Shown here one piece after another: positions 1 through 9,480 of a stretch of DNA of 64,000 nt. Both the position numbers and the translations under genes were made by a program. The DNA is taken from assembly GCA_031081715.1 (NCBI GenBank), contig JAVHMA010000001.1, forward strand, positions 195,961 to 259,960. Direction: 5' to 3'. Numbering within the stretch: position 1 is the stretch's first letter; every line of letters begins with the position of its first letter. Under the pieces are notes generated by a model that saw nothing but the letters and a program-made list of their open reading frames with translations, was not told the origin of the DNA and ran no database searches. Origin of the DNA: Armatimonadota bacterium (lineage in GTDB: Bacteria > Sysuimicrobiota > Sysuimicrobiia > Sysuimicrobiales > Humicultoraceae).

Positions 1-1
1 C

Positions 2-283
2 GCGAGGCGGCTGCGCGCCGAGCTGCGGCGCCGCGGCGTGAGCGCGCAGGTCATCGCCGAGGCCCTGGCCGAACTGCTTCCCTTCGAGATGGAGGACGAC
101 CTGGCCGTCGCCCAGGCGCGCTCGCGCCTGGGACGCCTGCGCGCACTGTCGCCCGAGGCGGCGCGGCGCCGGCTCGCCGGATGGCTGGCCCGGCGCGGCT
201 ACCCCGCGGAGGTGATCGCGAGGGCGCTGCGCCACCTGCTGCCGGGCGGAGGCGGGTCTACCGGTGTCGGCCCGGCGGCCTGA
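2..283 (+). CDS. recX: RecX regulatory protein, C-terminal part (5' end outside window)
   Basis: This is the end of a RecX-family protein, which binds RecA filaments and limits their activity. The reading frame is open from base 2 to the stop at 281-283 and gives about 93 residues. Arg/Leu-rich three-helix repeats are visible: one near the start (RRLRAELRRRGVS) and another in LARRGYPAEVIARALRHLL, the typical tandem-repeat pattern of RecX. The Asp/Glu run EMEDD between repeats also fits. The last 20 bases overlap the GTG start of the helicase-nuclease, so the two are probably translationally coupled. Normal RecX proteins are 150 to 270 residues, so about half is missing to the left, where recA would be expected. 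The family call rests on repeat pattern and position before a recombination helicase and rny. Confidence 0.75.
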   Translation, partial: ARRLRAELRRRGVSAQVIAEALAELLPFEMEDDLAVAQARSRLGRLRALSPEAARRRLAGWLARRGYPAEVIARALRHLLPGGGGSTGVGPAA

Positions 284-3200
284 CGGCGCGGCCTCGCTCC
301 AGATCGCCCTCGCGCTGGATCGCGAGGTCGGCGTGGGGGCGCCGGGCAGCGTGGGGCCTGAGGCCGAGGCGCGCGCGCTCGAGGGGCTTACCGGGGACCA
401 GCGCGAGGCCGTGACCCACGGCGAGGGCCCGCTACTGGTGGTCGCCGGCGCGGGCACGGGCAAGACACTGGTGCTTACCCGCCGGATCGCCTGGCTCATC
501 GCCACCCGGCGTGCGCGCCCGTCCGAGATCCTCGCGCTCACCTTCACGGAGAAGGCCGCCGCCGAGATGGAAGCGCGCGTGGACGCGCTGGTCCCCTACG
601 GTTACGTGGACACGCAGATCAGCACCTTCCACGCGTTCGGCGATCGCCTGCTTCGCGATCATGCGCTGGAGGCCGGCCTGCCGCCGGACTTCCGTGTGCT
701 GTCGCGGCCAGAGCAATACATCTTCTTCCGGGACCGGCTCTTCGAGCTGCCGCTGGAGCGGTACCGGCCGCTGGGCGACCCGACGCGGTACGTGGACGCC
801 CTGCTCGGCCTGATCAGCCGCGCCAAGGACGAGGACGTGACGGCCGACGCTTACCTGGCTTTCGCCCGCGCCCTGGCGCAGCAGGCCGGGCTCGCGCCCG
901 ACGACGCCGGGCTGCGCGAGCAGGCCGCGATGCACGCCGAGATCGCGCGGACCTACGAGGCCTACCAGCGGCTGCTGCGCGAGGCCGGCCGCGTCGACTT
1001 CGGCGACCTGATCGCGCTGCCGCTCGCGCTACTGCGGGCACGGCCCGACATCCTGCGGCGCGAGCAGGCGCGGTTCCGCTACCTGCTGGTGGACGAGTTT
1101 CAGGACACCAACCACGCGCAGTTCGAGCTGGTGAAGCTGCTGGCAGCCCCCCACCGCAATATCACGGTCGTCGGTGACGATGACCAGTCGATCTACAAGT
1201 TCCGCGGCGCCGCGATCAGCAACATCCTGGGGTTTGGCGACGCGTATCCCGACGCCCGCCGGGTGGTGCTGGCGCACAACTTCCGGTCGGTCCAGCCGAT
1301 CCTCGACGCGGCCTACCGGCTCATCCAACACAACAACCCCGACCGTCTCGAGGCGCGCATCGGCCTGGTCAAGGCGCTTGTCGCCGCCCGCGGCGGCGGG
1401 GCGCCGGTGCGCCACGAGCACTTCGAGACGCTGACCGATGAGGCCGACGCGGTCGCCGCCCAGATCGCCGCGCACGTCTCTGGTGGCGGGCGGTACGCGG
1501 ACTGCGCGATCCTGGTGCGGGCGAATGGCGACGCCGATCCCTTCGTGCGGGCGCTCAACATGCGCGGCATTCCCTGGTGGTTCTCGGGGACGCGCGGCCT
1601 CTACGACCGCGAGGAAGTGCGGCTGGCGCTGGCGTTCCTGCGGGTGCTGGCGGACCCGGCGCACAACCTGAGCCTGTACTATCTGGGGACCTCGCCGCTG
1701 TACCTGATCGATCCCACCGACATGGCCCGCGCCCTGAGCTACGCCGACCGGCGGCACCGGTCGCTGGAACACGTCTTCCGGCACCTGCGGGAGACCGAGC
1801 TCGGCGCTGAGCTGTCGCGCGAGAGCCACGCCGCCATCGGCCGGCTGGTCGAGGACCTGGACGCGATGCGTCGCCTCATGCGCGAGCAGGCGACGGGCCG
1901 GGTCCTCTACGAGTATCTGGTGACGCGCACCGGGTACATCCGGCGGCTGGCTACTTCCGGCCAGCCCGCAGACGAGGTCAAGGTCGCGAGCCTGGCGCGT
2001 CTCTTCGACATCGTCTCGCGCCACGCGGAGGTCGCGGTCTACGACCGGGTCCCGGAGTTCGTCCGGCGCATGGAGGACCTGATCGCGGCGGGCGACGACC
2101 CGCCGACGCCGGATCCCGATCCGGACTTTGACGGTGTCAACATCCTGACCGTCCACAAGGCCAAGGGGCTCGAGTTCCCCGTCGTGTTCCTGGTCAACTG
2201 CGTCGCCGACCGCTTCCCGTCGCGCGCGCGCGCGCAGCCGCTGGAGCTCCCTGACGAGCTGGTGCGCGGCAAGGAGGTCCTACCCTCAGGGGATGGCCAC
2301 CTCCAGGAGGAGCGGCGGCTCTTCTACGTGGCGATGACGCGGGCGCGCGACCGCCTGGTGCTCACCAGCGGCCGCGACTACGGACGCGTCCGGGCGCGCA
2401 AGGTGAGCCGGTTCGTCGTGGAGGCGCTGGACGAACCTGCGGTGGACGCCGGCGCGTTCCGCGCGTCGCCCGCCGAGGTCATCGCGCGCCACGCGCCGCC
2501 GGCCGCCGACCCGCCGGTCGGGCTGCCCGGGCTGGCAGGGGAGCGGCCGCTTCTGGTGTCGTTCCGGCAGGTGGACGACTACCAGACCTGTCCGCTCAAG
2601 TACAAGTACGCGCACCTGCTCCGTGTGCCGCTGCTGCGCGACCACCGGGTGGTCTACGGGACCGCGGTGCACGCAGGCGCCATGGAGTACAACCGGCGCC
2701 GCGCCCGCGGCCAGCCGGCCACCCTGGAGGACCTCTATCGGGCGTTCGAGACGGCCTGGGTGACCGAGGGGTTCATCAGCCGGGAACACGAGGACCAGCG
2801 GCTGGCCGAGGGGCGCGAGGTGCTGGCGTCCTTCCTCGCGTTCCAGCAGGCGAGCGGGTTTACCCCCACCATGGTCGAGAGCCGGTTCGCCATCCAGGTC
2901 GGCGACGCGCGCGTCCGTGGCCGCTGGGACCGGGTGGACATCCGGCGTCGGCCGGACGGCGACGACGAGGTGGTCATCATCGATTTCAAGACGAGCGACG
3001 TACGCGCGCAGAAGGACGCCGAGCGGCGCGCCCGCGAGAGCCTGCAGCTCGCGATCTACGCGCTGGCGTACGAGCGGCAGTACGGTCGCACGCCGGACCG
3101 GCTGGAGCTGCACTTCCTCGGGCCCCGGGGTGTCCTGGTCGGCGCGGTGACGCCCCTCCGGGCGCGGTTGGACGAGGCCGCCAGCGTTATCGAGCAGGCT

Positions 3201-3308
3201 GCGGCGGGCATTCGCCGAGGGGAGTTCACCGCGACGCCGGACTACTACCGCGCGTGCCGCTACTGCGCATTCGCCTCGATCTGCCCCTACACCGCGAAGG
3301 AGGACTGA
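264..3308 (+). CDS. UvrD/PcrA-like helicase fused to a C-terminal Fe-S PD-(D/E)XK nuclease
   Basis: This 1014-residue protein should unwind and cut DNA during break processing. Superfamily 1A helicase motifs appear in order: Q motif LTGDQREAV (42-50), Walker A GAGTGKT (62-68), LTFTEKAAAEM, Walker B LLVDEFQD (about 274), GDDDQSIYKFRGA, HNFRS, ILTVHKAKGLEFP and the arginine-finger motif YVAMTRARDR (about 690). After residue 760 comes a RecB/AddB-like nuclease: a first cysteine in DYQTCPLKYKY (776), the catalytic IIDFKTS (about 906), QLAIYALAYE, and a terminal CRYCAFASICPY cluster (about 998) that with the first Cys makes four ligands for a 4Fe-4S cluster. The arrangement resembles one subunit of AddAB or AdnAB, yet no partner subunit is next to it. 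The GTG start overlaps recX by 20 bases; starts further downstream are possible. Confidence 0.9.
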   Translation: MSARRPDGAASLQIALALDREVGVGAPGSVGPEAEARALEGLTGDQREAVTHGEGPLLVVAGAGTGKTLVLTRRIAWLIATRRARPSEILALTFTEKAAAEMEARVDALVPYGYVDTQISTFHAFGDRLLRDHALEAGLPPDFRVLSRPEQYIFFRDRLFELPLERYRPLGDPTRYVDALLGLISRAKDEDVTADAYLAFARALAQQAGLAPDDAGLREQAAMHAEIARTYEAYQRLLREAGRVDFGDLIALPLALLRARPDILRREQARFRYLLVDEFQDTNHAQFELVKLLAAPHRNITVVGDDDQSIYKFRGAAISNILGFGDAYPDARRVVLAHNFRSVQPILDAAYRLIQHNNPDRLEARIGLVKALVAARGGGAPVRHEHFETLTDEADAVAAQIAAHVSGGGRYADCAILVRANGDADPFVRALNMRGIPWWFSGTRGLYDREEVRLALAFLRVLADPAHNLSLYYLGTSPLYLIDPTDMARALSYADRRHRSLEHVFRHLRETELGAELSRESHAAIGRLVEDLDAMRRLMREQATGRVLYEYLVTRTGYIRRLATSGQPADEVKVASLARLFDIVSRHAEVAVYDRVPEFVRRMEDLIAAGDDPPTPDPDPDFDGVNILTVHKAKGLEFPVVFLVNCVADRFPSRARAQPLELPDELVRGKEVLPSGDGHLQEERRLFYVAMTRARDRLVLTSGRDYGRVRARKVSRFVVEALDEPAVDAGAFRASPAEVIARHAPPAADPPVGLPGLAGERPLLVSFRQVDDYQTCPLKYKYAHLLRVPLLRDHRVVYGTAVHAGAMEYNRRRARGQPATLEDLYRAFETAWVTEGFISREHEDQRLAEGREVLASFLAFQQASGFTPTMVESRFAIQVGDARVRGRWDRVDIRRRPDGDDEVVIIDFKTSDVRAQKDAERRARESLQLAIYALAYERQYGRTPDRLELHFLGPRGVLVGAVTPLRARLDEAASVIEQAAAGIRRGEFTATPDYYRACRYCAFASICPYTAKED

Positions 3309-3312
3309 CCGC

Positions 3313-4494
3313 ATGGAAGGCGTGCTCCCGATTGTGGTGGCCGCAGCGGTCGCGGCGTTGCTTGCCGCGGGCGTGGTGGCCGTGGTGCTGCGGCGGCGAG
3401 CGGAGGCCGAGGCGGGCCTGCTCCTGCTCCAGCAGCAGATGGACGCGCTCCGCGCGCAGGTCAGCCAGAGTCTCGATGCGACCGGGCAGGCGGTCGCCGC
3501 GCGCACGGACGCGCTCCAGGCGCAGGTGGCCGCGCGCCTGGAGGAGGTCACGCGGGCGGTGAGCGAGCGCCTGGCCGAGAACGTGCAGGCGCTGCACCAG
3601 GTCAACCAGCAGCTCGGGCAACGGCTGGACACCAACCTCCAGATGGTCGGACAGCGGTTCACCGAGACCTCGACCATGGTGACCACGGTGCACGAGAAGC
3701 TGCGCGGCCTGGAGGAGGCGGCGGGACGCATCTTCGAGCTCGGGCGCGACCTGAGCTCGCTCCAGGAGATCCTGCGGCCGCCCAAGCTGCGGGGCGGTGT
3801 GGGCGAGGTGCTGCTCGAGAACCTGCTCGCCAACGGGCTGCCGCGGGCCAACTACGAGATGCAGTACCGGTTCCCCGGCGGCGCGACGGTCGATGCTGTG
3901 ATCCGGCTGGGCGGCAAGCTCGTGCCCGTGGACTCGAAGTTCCCCCTCGAGGGCTTCTACACCGTGGCGCGGGCGGACAGCGACGACGAGCGCGCCCGGG
4001 CCCGGCGCGAGTTCCTGCGGGCCGTGCAGGGGCACATCAAGGCGATCGCCGACAAGTACATCCTGCCGGCCGAGGGGACCTACGATTTCGCGCTGATGTA
4101 CATCCCGGCCGAGAACGTCTACTACGAGGCCGTTGTGCGGGGCGACGACGCCGGCGGGGTCTACACGTTCGCCATGGAGCGCCGCGTCATCCCGGTGTCG
4201 CCGACAACGTTCTACGCCTATCTGGTGGCGCTGGTCTACGGGCTCAAGGGGATGCAGGTCGAGCGGCAGGCCGAGCAGATCCGCGCCGGGCTGGCGCAGC
4301 TGGCGGTGAGCTTTGACCGGCTCCGCGAGCCGCTGAGCCGGCTGGGCGAGCAGCTCCGCCGCGCGCAGAAGAACTACGAGGAGGCCGAGCGGGCGCTGGA
4401 CCGCTTCGGCGACCGCCTGGAGGCCCTCTCGGGGACGGAGCTCCCGGAGACCGCCCCGCAGGCCCTGCCGCTCGGTGAGCTCGCCGACGGCTGA
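3313..4494 (+). CDS. rmuC: DNA recombination protein RmuC
   Basis: This is a 393-residue RmuC-family protein, membrane-anchored and thought to limit inversions and rearrangements at short inverted repeats. A single N-terminal membrane segment (about 5-26, Val/Ala-rich) is followed by a long coiled coil (about 30-150, many Gln/Ala heptads). The conserved RmuC domain follows, with [51 protein letters not shown] and [10 protein letters not shown], all hallmark blocks of the family. The ATG start is preceded by GGAGG nine bases upstream, and the stop of the helicase-nuclease lies four bases before the start, so the two form an operon. A domain resembling the restriction-endonuclease fold is known for the family; its catalytic activity is not settled. 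Confidence 0.93.
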   Translation: MEGVLPIVVAAAVAALLAAGVVAVVLRRRAEAEAGLLLLQQQMDALRAQVSQSLDATGQAVAARTDALQAQVAARLEEVTRAVSERLAENVQALHQVNQQLGQRLDTNLQMVGQRFTETSTMVTTVHEKLRGLEEAAGRIFELGRDLSSLQEILRPPKLRGGVGEVLLENLLANGLPRANYEMQYRFPGGATVDAVIRLGGKLVPVDSKFPLEGFYTVARADSDDERARARREFLRAVQGHIKAIADKYILPAEGTYDFALMYIPAENVYYEAVVRGDDAGGVYTFAMERRVIPVSPTTFYAYLVALVYGLKGMQVERQAEQIRAGLAQLAVSFDRLREPLSRLGEQLRRAQKNYEEAERALDRFGDRLEALSGTELPETAPQALPLGELADG

Positions 4495-4514
4495 GGCGCG
4501 ACGACCGCGCGTCC

Positions 4515-4544
4515 TTGACACCCTTTTTCGGCCGTCGCTACAAT
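4515..4544 (+). promoter_or_regulatory. Sigma-70 type promoter for rny
   Basis: TTGACA at 4515-4520 and TACAAT at 4539-4544 are separated by 18 bases. Transcription should begin near 4551, giving a leader of about 70 bases before the rny start. The promoter lies just after the rmuC stop, so rny, ymdB and the PHP gene can be transcribed apart from the recombination genes. Confidence 0.8.
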
Positions 4545-4619
4545 CATCTGAAAGACCGCAGGACCCAAATCCAAGTCCCTGGAGGCCAAGACCACCAGAC
4601 CCGGAGACAACCTGAGGGG

Positions 4620-6170
4620 GTGAGTTCCATCGACGCCCTGGGCCCGTATGTCGTTGCTCTCGTGGTGGGCCTGATCGCACTCCTCCTGGGTTGGCTCCTC
4701 CGCAAGACCATCGCCGAAGCGAAGATCAAATCAGCCGAAGAGCATGCTCGACGTGTACTGGAGGACGCGCAGCGGCAGGCAGAGGCCAGACAGCGGGAGG
4801 TCCTTGTCGAGGCCAAGGACGAGGCGTTTCGCATCAAGCGCGAGGCGGAGCGTGAGATCCGCGAGCAGCGGGCGGAGCTCCAGCGGCTGGAACGGCGTCT
4901 GGTACAGCGTGAGGAGAACCAGGAGCGCAAGATCGAGGCACTCGAACGGCGCGAGCGGCAGCTCGCGGAAGAGGAGTTCCGACTCGCCGGGGTTCGCGAC
5001 GAGATCGCCCGGCTCAAGCAGGAGCAGCACGCCGAACTGCAGCGGATCGCCGGCCTGAGCGCCGAGGAGGCGCGCGCACAGCTCCTGGCGGCTGCGGAGG
5101 CCGCCGCGCGCGAGGATACCGCGGCGCTCATCCGGCGCATCGAGGCCGAGGCGCGCGACGAAGGCGAGCGTCGCGCGCGGGACATCCTCGCCCTGGCCAT
5201 CCAGCGGTGCGCCTCCGAGCACACCGCCGAGGTCACGGTGTCCGTCGTTCCCCTGCCCAACGAGGAGATGAAGGGCCGGATCATCGGCCGCGAGGGGAGA
5301 AACATCCGCACGCTGGAGAGTCTCACCGGCGTGGACCTGATCATCGATGACACGCCGGAGGCGGTGACGATCTCGTCCTTCGACCCGGTCCGGCGCGAGG
5401 TCGCGCGGCTGGCGCTCGAGAAACTGATGGCCGACGGCCGCATCCATCCCGGGCGGATCGAGGAGATCGTTGAGAAGGCGCGGCGCGAGCTCGACGACGT
5501 GGTCCGCCAGGCGGGCGAGCAGGCGGCGTTCGAGGCCGGCGTGCACGGTCTGCACCCGGAGGAGCTCGAGGTGCTGGGTCGGCTGAAGTTCCGCCACTCT
5601 TACGGCCAGAACCTGCTCCGCCACTCGGTGGAGGTGGCGCTGCTGGCCGGACTGCTGGCCACTCACCTGGACGCGGATGCGAAGCTGGCCCGGCGCGCCG
5701 GCCTGCTGCACGACATCGGCAAGGCCCTGACCCACGAGGTGGAGGGCACCCATGTCGAGATCGGCGCGGACCTGGCGCGGCGCTACCACGAGCCGCCCGA
5801 GGTCATCAACGCCATCGCCTACCACCACGGCGAGGAAGAGGCGACCTCGGTCGAGGCGGTGCTGGTGGCCGCGGCCGACGCCATCTCGGCGAGCCGGCCC
5901 GGGGCGCGCAAGGAGACCGTGGAGATGTACATCAAGCGCCTCCAGACCCTCGAACAGCTCGCGACGTCGTTCGCCGGGGTTGAGAAGGCGTATGCCATCC
6001 AGGCTGGCCGGGAGATCCGGGTGATGGTCAAGCCGGCAGAGATCGACGACGCCGGCGCGGCGACCCTGGCCCGTGACTTAGCCAAGAAGATCGAGGAGGA
6101 CCTGAAGTACCCCGGGCAGATCAAGGTGACCGTGTTGCGCGAGACGCGCGTCGTCGAGTACGCGCGCTGA
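4620..6170 (+). CDS. rny: Ribonuclease Y
   Basis: RNase Y is a membrane-anchored endoribonuclease that starts mRNA decay in bacteria lacking RNase E. The 516-residue product has an N-terminal membrane helix (about 9-29), a long Glu/Arg-rich coiled coil (30-190), a KH RNA-binding domain with [13 protein letters not shown] (about 220) and an HD phosphohydrolase domain with [10 protein letters not shown] and the HD pair in LLHDIGKA (about 363). The length matches the usual 510 to 525. I chose the GTG at 4620 with GGAGA at 4603-4607; a longer frame would begin at 4515 inside the -35 box of the promoter and has no family support. ymdB follows after four bases, the same partnership seen in Bacillota. 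Confidence 0.96.
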   Translation: MSSIDALGPYVVALVVGLIALLLGWLLRKTIAEAKIKSAEEHARRVLEDAQRQAEARQREVLVEAKDEAFRIKREAEREIREQRAELQRLERRLVQREENQERKIEALERRERQLAEEEFRLAGVRDEIARLKQEQHAELQRIAGLSAEEARAQLLAAAEAAAREDTAALIRRIEAEARDEGERRARDILALAIQRCASEHTAEVTVSVVPLPNEEMKGRIIGREGRNIRTLESLTGVDLIIDDTPEAVTISSFDPVRREVARLALEKLMADGRIHPGRIEEIVEKARRELDDVVRQAGEQAAFEAGVHGLHPEELEVLGRLKFRHSYGQNLLRHSVEVALLAGLLATHLDADAKLARRAGLLHDIGKALTHEVEGTHVEIGADLARRYHEPPEVINAIAYHHGEEEATSVEAVLVAAADAISASRPGARKETVEMYIKRLQTLEQLATSFAGVEKAYAIQAGREIRVMVKPAEIDDAGAATLARDLAKKIEEDLKYPGQIKVTVLRETRVVEYAR

Positions 6171-6174
6171 GCGC

Positions 6175-6954
6175 GTGAAGGTCCTCTTCGTCGGCGACGT
6201 GACCGGGAAGCCGGGCCGCCGCATCCTGGCGGACCGGCTTCCCGGTTTGCGGCGGTCGCTGGCGCTGGACGCCGTGGTCGCCAATGGTGAGAACGCCGCG
6301 GGCGGCATGGGGCTGACCGCCGGCGTGGCGGCTGAGCTGTTCGGGTGCGGGGTGGACGTACTGACCGGCGGCAACCACATCTGGCAGAACCGCGAGGCCT
6401 ACGACCTGCTCGATGCGGACCCCCGGGTGCTGCGGCCCGCGAACTATCCGCCGGGTGCACCCGGCCGCGGTGCGGGCGTGTTCGAGACCGCCTCGGGCGC
6501 GCGGTTGGGGGTATTGAACCTCCAGGGACGGGTCTTCATGGCGACCATCGACGATCCGTTCCGCATCGGCCGGGAGCTCGCCGAGGGGCTGCGCGCACAG
6601 ACGCCGGTAGTGGTGGTGGATGTGCACGCCGAGGCCACATCGGAGAAAGTCGCGCTCGGCTGGCACCTGGACGGCGTGGCCAGCGCGGTGATCGGTACCC
6701 ACACCCATGTGCAGACCGCTGACGAGCGCGTGCTGCCCGGCGGGACGGCCTACATTACTGACGTCGGGATGACCGGGCCGCGGGATGGGGTCATCGGCAT
6801 GGCGCGGGAGACGATCCTGGAACGCTTCCTGACACAGCTGCCCGTGCGGTTCGAGGTCGCCCCCGGACCGGTGCAGCTCAACGCCGTGGTCGTGACCGTG
6901 GCGGCCGATGGCCGCGCCACGGCGATCGAGCGCCTGCAGCTTACCGCGGACTGA
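6175..6954 (+). CDS. ymdB: YmdB-family metallophosphoesterase (TIGR00282)
   Basis: This is a 259-residue calcineurin-like phosphoesterase of the YmdB type, which hydrolyses cyclic nucleotide 2',3' or 3',5' phosphates and in Bacillus affects biofilm and motility choices. Visible metal-binding blocks are VGDVTGKPGR (Asp8), VANGENAAGG, LTGGNHIW, VDVHAEATSEK and GTHTHVQTAD; the closing YITDVGMTGP is also diagnostic. The full family length is present. The GTG start lies four bases after the rny stop, so the pair is likely co-translated. Association with rny is conserved in Gram-positive bacteria and suggests a shared role in RNA turnover; the physiological substrate here is unknown. Confidence 0.93.
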   Translation: MKVLFVGDVTGKPGRRILADRLPGLRRSLALDAVVANGENAAGGMGLTAGVAAELFGCGVDVLTGGNHIWQNREAYDLLDADPRVLRPANYPPGAPGRGAGVFETASGARLGVLNLQGRVFMATIDDPFRIGRELAEGLRAQTPVVVVDVHAEATSEKVALGWHLDGVASAVIGTHTHVQTADERVLPGGTAYITDVGMTGPRDGVIGMARETILERFLTQLPVRFEVAPGPVQLNAVVVTVAADGRATAIERLQLTAD

Positions 6955-6956
6955 GC

Positions 6957-7817
6957 GTGCGGATCGACCTGCACACCCACACCACGGCTTCGGACGGGGT
7001 GCTCGCGCCTGCTGCGCTGGTCGAGGAGGCGCGGCGATGGGGTGTGGAGGTGCTCGCTGTCAGCGACCACGACACGACCGCGGGTCTGGACGAGGCCTTG
7101 GGTGCCGGGGCTGCGCTGGGGGTCGAGGTGTGGCCCGCCGTGGAGCTGTCCTGCGACGTCGAGGCGGGCGAGGTGCACATGCTCGGGTACTTCGTGGATC
7201 GCACGCTGGATTGGTTCCAGGCGCTGCTCAGCCGGCTCCGGGACGGCCGGTCGCTTCGCGCGCGGCGTATGGTCGAGCGCTTGGCCGCGCTCGGGGTGCC
7301 CGTGGAGTTCGACCGGGTCCGGCAGATCGCGGGCGAGGCGGCGATCGGCCGGCCCCACGTCGCGCGCGCGCTCGTCGAAGCCGGGCGCGTGCGGACCGTG
7401 GCCGAGGCGTTCGACCGCTTCATCGGCCGGCACGGCCCCGCCTACGTCGAGCGCGTGAAGGTGACGCCCCTGCAGGCGGTGGACGTGATCCGGGCGGCGG
7501 GCGGCCTGGCGGTCCTGGCGCACCCCGGGTGGGGAGGCCAGGAGGGTATGGTGCCCGCGCTCGTCGCCGGTGGGCTCGACGGCATCGAGGTGTACCATCC
7601 GGACCACACGCCCGATCAGGTGCGGGCGTACGCCGCCCTGGCGGGTCGCTACGGGCTGCTGGTCACGGGCGGCACGGACTTCCACGGCGGCGGGCTAGCC
7701 ACCCGGGTGAACGTGGGCAGCCAGTACGTTCCCGAGCACGTGCTGCCGCCGTTGCGCGCTGCGGCGGCGCGCCGCCGGCCCGGGGCGCCGCCAGTGCTCG
7801 ATCTGGCCGTGGAGTAA
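6957..7817 (+). CDS. PHP-domain phosphoesterase, TrpH / RNase AM type
   Basis: This 286-residue protein has the four PHP metal motifs: DLHTHTTASDG (4-14), SDHDT (about 37), the Glu of AVELSCD and GEVHMLGYF in the middle, then VLAHPGW and GGTDFHG near the end. The insertion with SLRARRMVERLAALG, GRPHVARALV and FDRFIGRHGPAYVE is typical of the TrpH/YciV branch. E. coli members trim 5' ends of rRNA (RNase AM) or hydrolyse 3',5'-bisphosphates, so either a nucleotide phosphatase or an RNA exonuclease is possible. Its GTG start overlaps nothing but follows the ymdB stop by only two bases, suggesting a third RNA or nucleotide phosphoesterase in the rny operon. Confidence 0.9.
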   Translation: MRIDLHTHTTASDGVLAPAALVEEARRWGVEVLAVSDHDTTAGLDEALGAGAALGVEVWPAVELSCDVEAGEVHMLGYFVDRTLDWFQALLSRLRDGRSLRARRMVERLAALGVPVEFDRVRQIAGEAAIGRPHVARALVEAGRVRTVAEAFDRFIGRHGPAYVERVKVTPLQAVDVIRAAGGLAVLAHPGWGGQEGMVPALVAGGLDGIEVYHPDHTPDQVRAYAALAGRYGLLVTGGTDFHGGGLATRVNVGSQYVPEHVLPPLRAAAARRRPGAPPVLDLAVE

Positions 7818-7849
7818 CGCCCTGGGAAGGGCGGAGGGGAGGCTTGGCG

Positions 7850-8083
7850 ATGCGGTGTCCCACCTGCGGTACGGAGAACGCGGCCGGCCGCGCGCAGTGC
7901 GTGCGCTGCGGCACGCGCCTGCGTCCCACAGCGGCCAGGGGGCCGGTCGCGCGGAGCGCGGCGGGCTCGGCGGAGGCAGAGGCGGTGCTCATGGCCGGCC
8001 TGCGCCGCGACCTTCGGCGGCTGGCGGTCGTCGCGGTGGTCGTCGTGGCGGTGGCCGCGGTGTTGGGCGCGCTGCTCCGGTAG
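7850..8083 (+). CDS. Small zinc-ribbon, single-span membrane peptide
   Basis: This short gene encodes 77 residues. The N-terminus has a double-zinc-knuckle ribbon, CPTCG (3-7) and CVRCG (17-21), and the C-terminus is one hydrophobic helix (about 57-75, Val/Ala-rich). The ATG at 7850 is preceded by a strong AGGGGAGG Shine-Dalgarno at 7835-7842. The same frame stays open far upstream, inside the PHP gene on the same strand, but that part is Gly/Arg junk. No function can be assigned; similar tail-anchored zinc-ribbon peptides are common in high-GC bacteria. It sits two bases before selA, so it is co-transcribed with the selenocysteine genes, but nothing in it indicates a role in that pathway. 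Confidence 0.75.
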   Translation: MRCPTCGTENAAGRAQCVRCGTRLRPTAARGPVARSAAGSAEAEAVLMAGLRRDLRRLAVVAVVVVAVAAVLGALLR

Positions 8084-8085
8084 AC

Positions 8086-9480
8086 GTGAACGGCTCCGCG
8101 GCCCTGCGCCGGCTGCCCTCGGTGGACCGGCTGCTGCGGGCGCTGGAAGCGCGCGGCACCGTGGCGGCGTTCTCCCGCCGGGCGGTGGCGGCGTGCGTCC
8201 GCGAGGTGCTGACCGCGGCGCGCGCGCACGTCCGGGCGGCGGGCGTCGAGGTGGGGGAGGCGGCGCTGCTCGGGGAGGTCGAGACGCTGTTGGAGCGGCG
8301 GCTCGGCGGTACCCTGCGGCCGGCGATCAACGCCACGGGCATCATCCTCCACACCAACCTCGGGCGCGCGCCGCTGGGCGTCGGCGCGCGGGCCGCGGTC
8401 GAGGCTGCGGCCGCCGGGTACAGCACGCTCGAGATCGACCTGGAGACCGGCGAGCGCGGCAGCCGCCACGCTCACCTGGAGGGACTGCTCACCGCCGTCA
8501 CCGGAGCCGAGGCCGGCATCGCGGTGAACAACGCCGCGGCTGCGGTCACCCTCAGCCTGGCGGCGCTCGCCCCGGGCGCGGCGGTCGCGGTCAGCCGGGG
8601 CGAGCTCGTCGAGATCGGAGGCAGCTTCCGACTGCCCGAGGTCATGGCGCAGAGCGGCGCGCGGCTGGCCGAGGTCGGGACCACTAACCGCACCTACCTG
8701 GCCGACTATGAGGCCGCGCTCGATGCAGGCGCGGCTGCGCTGCTCAAGGTACACCGCAGCAACTTTATCCAGCGGGGTTTCGTGCACGACGTGCCGCTCG
8801 CCGAGCTGGTGGCGCTGGGCCGCCGCCGCGGGGTTTCGGTCGTCTACGACCTGGGCGGGGGTTGTCTGGTCGACCTGCGCGCGGTCGGGCTGCCGGCCGA
8901 GCCCACGGTGCAAGAGGCGGTGGCGGCGGGCGCTGACCTGGTGCTCTTCAGCGGCGACAAGCTGCTGGGGGGGCCGCAGGCCGGGGTGGTGGTGGGCCGC
9001 CGCAACCCTGTCGACCGATGCCGCTCCCACCCGCTGGCGCGAGCGCTACGGCTCGACAAGCTCGACGTGGCCGCGCTCGCGGCTACGCTGCGCGCGTACC
9101 TCGATCCCGACCGGGCGTGGGCGGAAATCCCGGTGCTGGCGCTGCTGCGGCGCCCGCCCGCTGTGCGCCGCCGGCTCGCCCGGCGCCTGGCCCGCGCGGC
9201 CGCGGCCGCGCTCGGGAGCAACGCGGTGGTGGACGTCGTGGCGACCGAGGGCGAAATGGGTGGTGGGACGTTGCCCGGCGCGGTCATCGCGTCGAGCGCG
9301 GTGCGCATCCGTCCGACCCGCGAGCGGCCCGAAGCCTGGGCCGCGCGGCTGCGGCGCGGTACGCCCCCGGTGATCGGTCTGGTGCGGGACCGGGCGCTGC
9401 TGCTGGATGTTCTGGCCCTGCTCCCGGGAGAGAACACGCAGCTTGCGAGGGCGCTCCGCTCGCTTGCGCGCGACGCCTGA
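8086..9480 (+). CDS. selA: L-seryl-tRNA(Sec) selenium transferase
   Basis: SelA converts seryl-tRNA(Sec) to selenocysteyl-tRNA(Sec) using selenophosphate and pyridoxal phosphate. The 464-residue product matches the length of the E. coli enzyme (463). The family blocks INATGIILHTNLGRAPLG, YSTLEIDLETGERGSRH and NNAAAAV are present, as is the pyridoxal-binding Lys292 in FSGDKLLGGPQAG. I start at GTG 8086, which gives the expected N-terminus LRRLPSVDRLL; the frame is open upstream but that region belongs to the zinc-ribbon gene. The stop codon overlaps the selB start as ATGA. With selB and selC close by, a bacterial selenocysteine system is nearly complete; selD was not seen in this window. Confidence 0.96.
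   Translation: MNGSAALRRLPSVDRLLRALEARGTVAAFSRRAVAACVREVLTAARAHVRAAGVEVGEAALLGEVETLLERRLGGTLRPAINATGIILHTNLGRAPLGVGARAAVEAAAAGYSTLEIDLETGERGSRHAHLEGLLTAVTGAEAGIAVNNAAAAVTLSLAALAPGAAVAVSRGELVEIGGSFRLPEVMAQSGARLAEVGTTNRTYLADYEAALDAGAAALLKVHRSNFIQRGFVHDVPLAELVALGRRRGVSVVYDLGGGCLVDLRAVGLPAEPTVQEAVAAGADLVLFSGDKLLGGPQAGVVVGRRNPVDRCRSHPLARALRLDKLDVAALAATLRAYLDPDRAWAEIPVLALLRRPPAVRRRLARRLARAAAAALGSNAVVDVVATEGEMGGGTLPGAVIASSAVRIRPTRERPEAWAARLRRGTPPVIGLVRDRALLLDVLALLPGENTQLARALRSLARDA

Noticed and set aside
4515..4620. N-terminal extension of RNase Y starting at 4515
   Set aside because: It begins inside the -35 box of a good promoter and adds 35 residues absent from the family.
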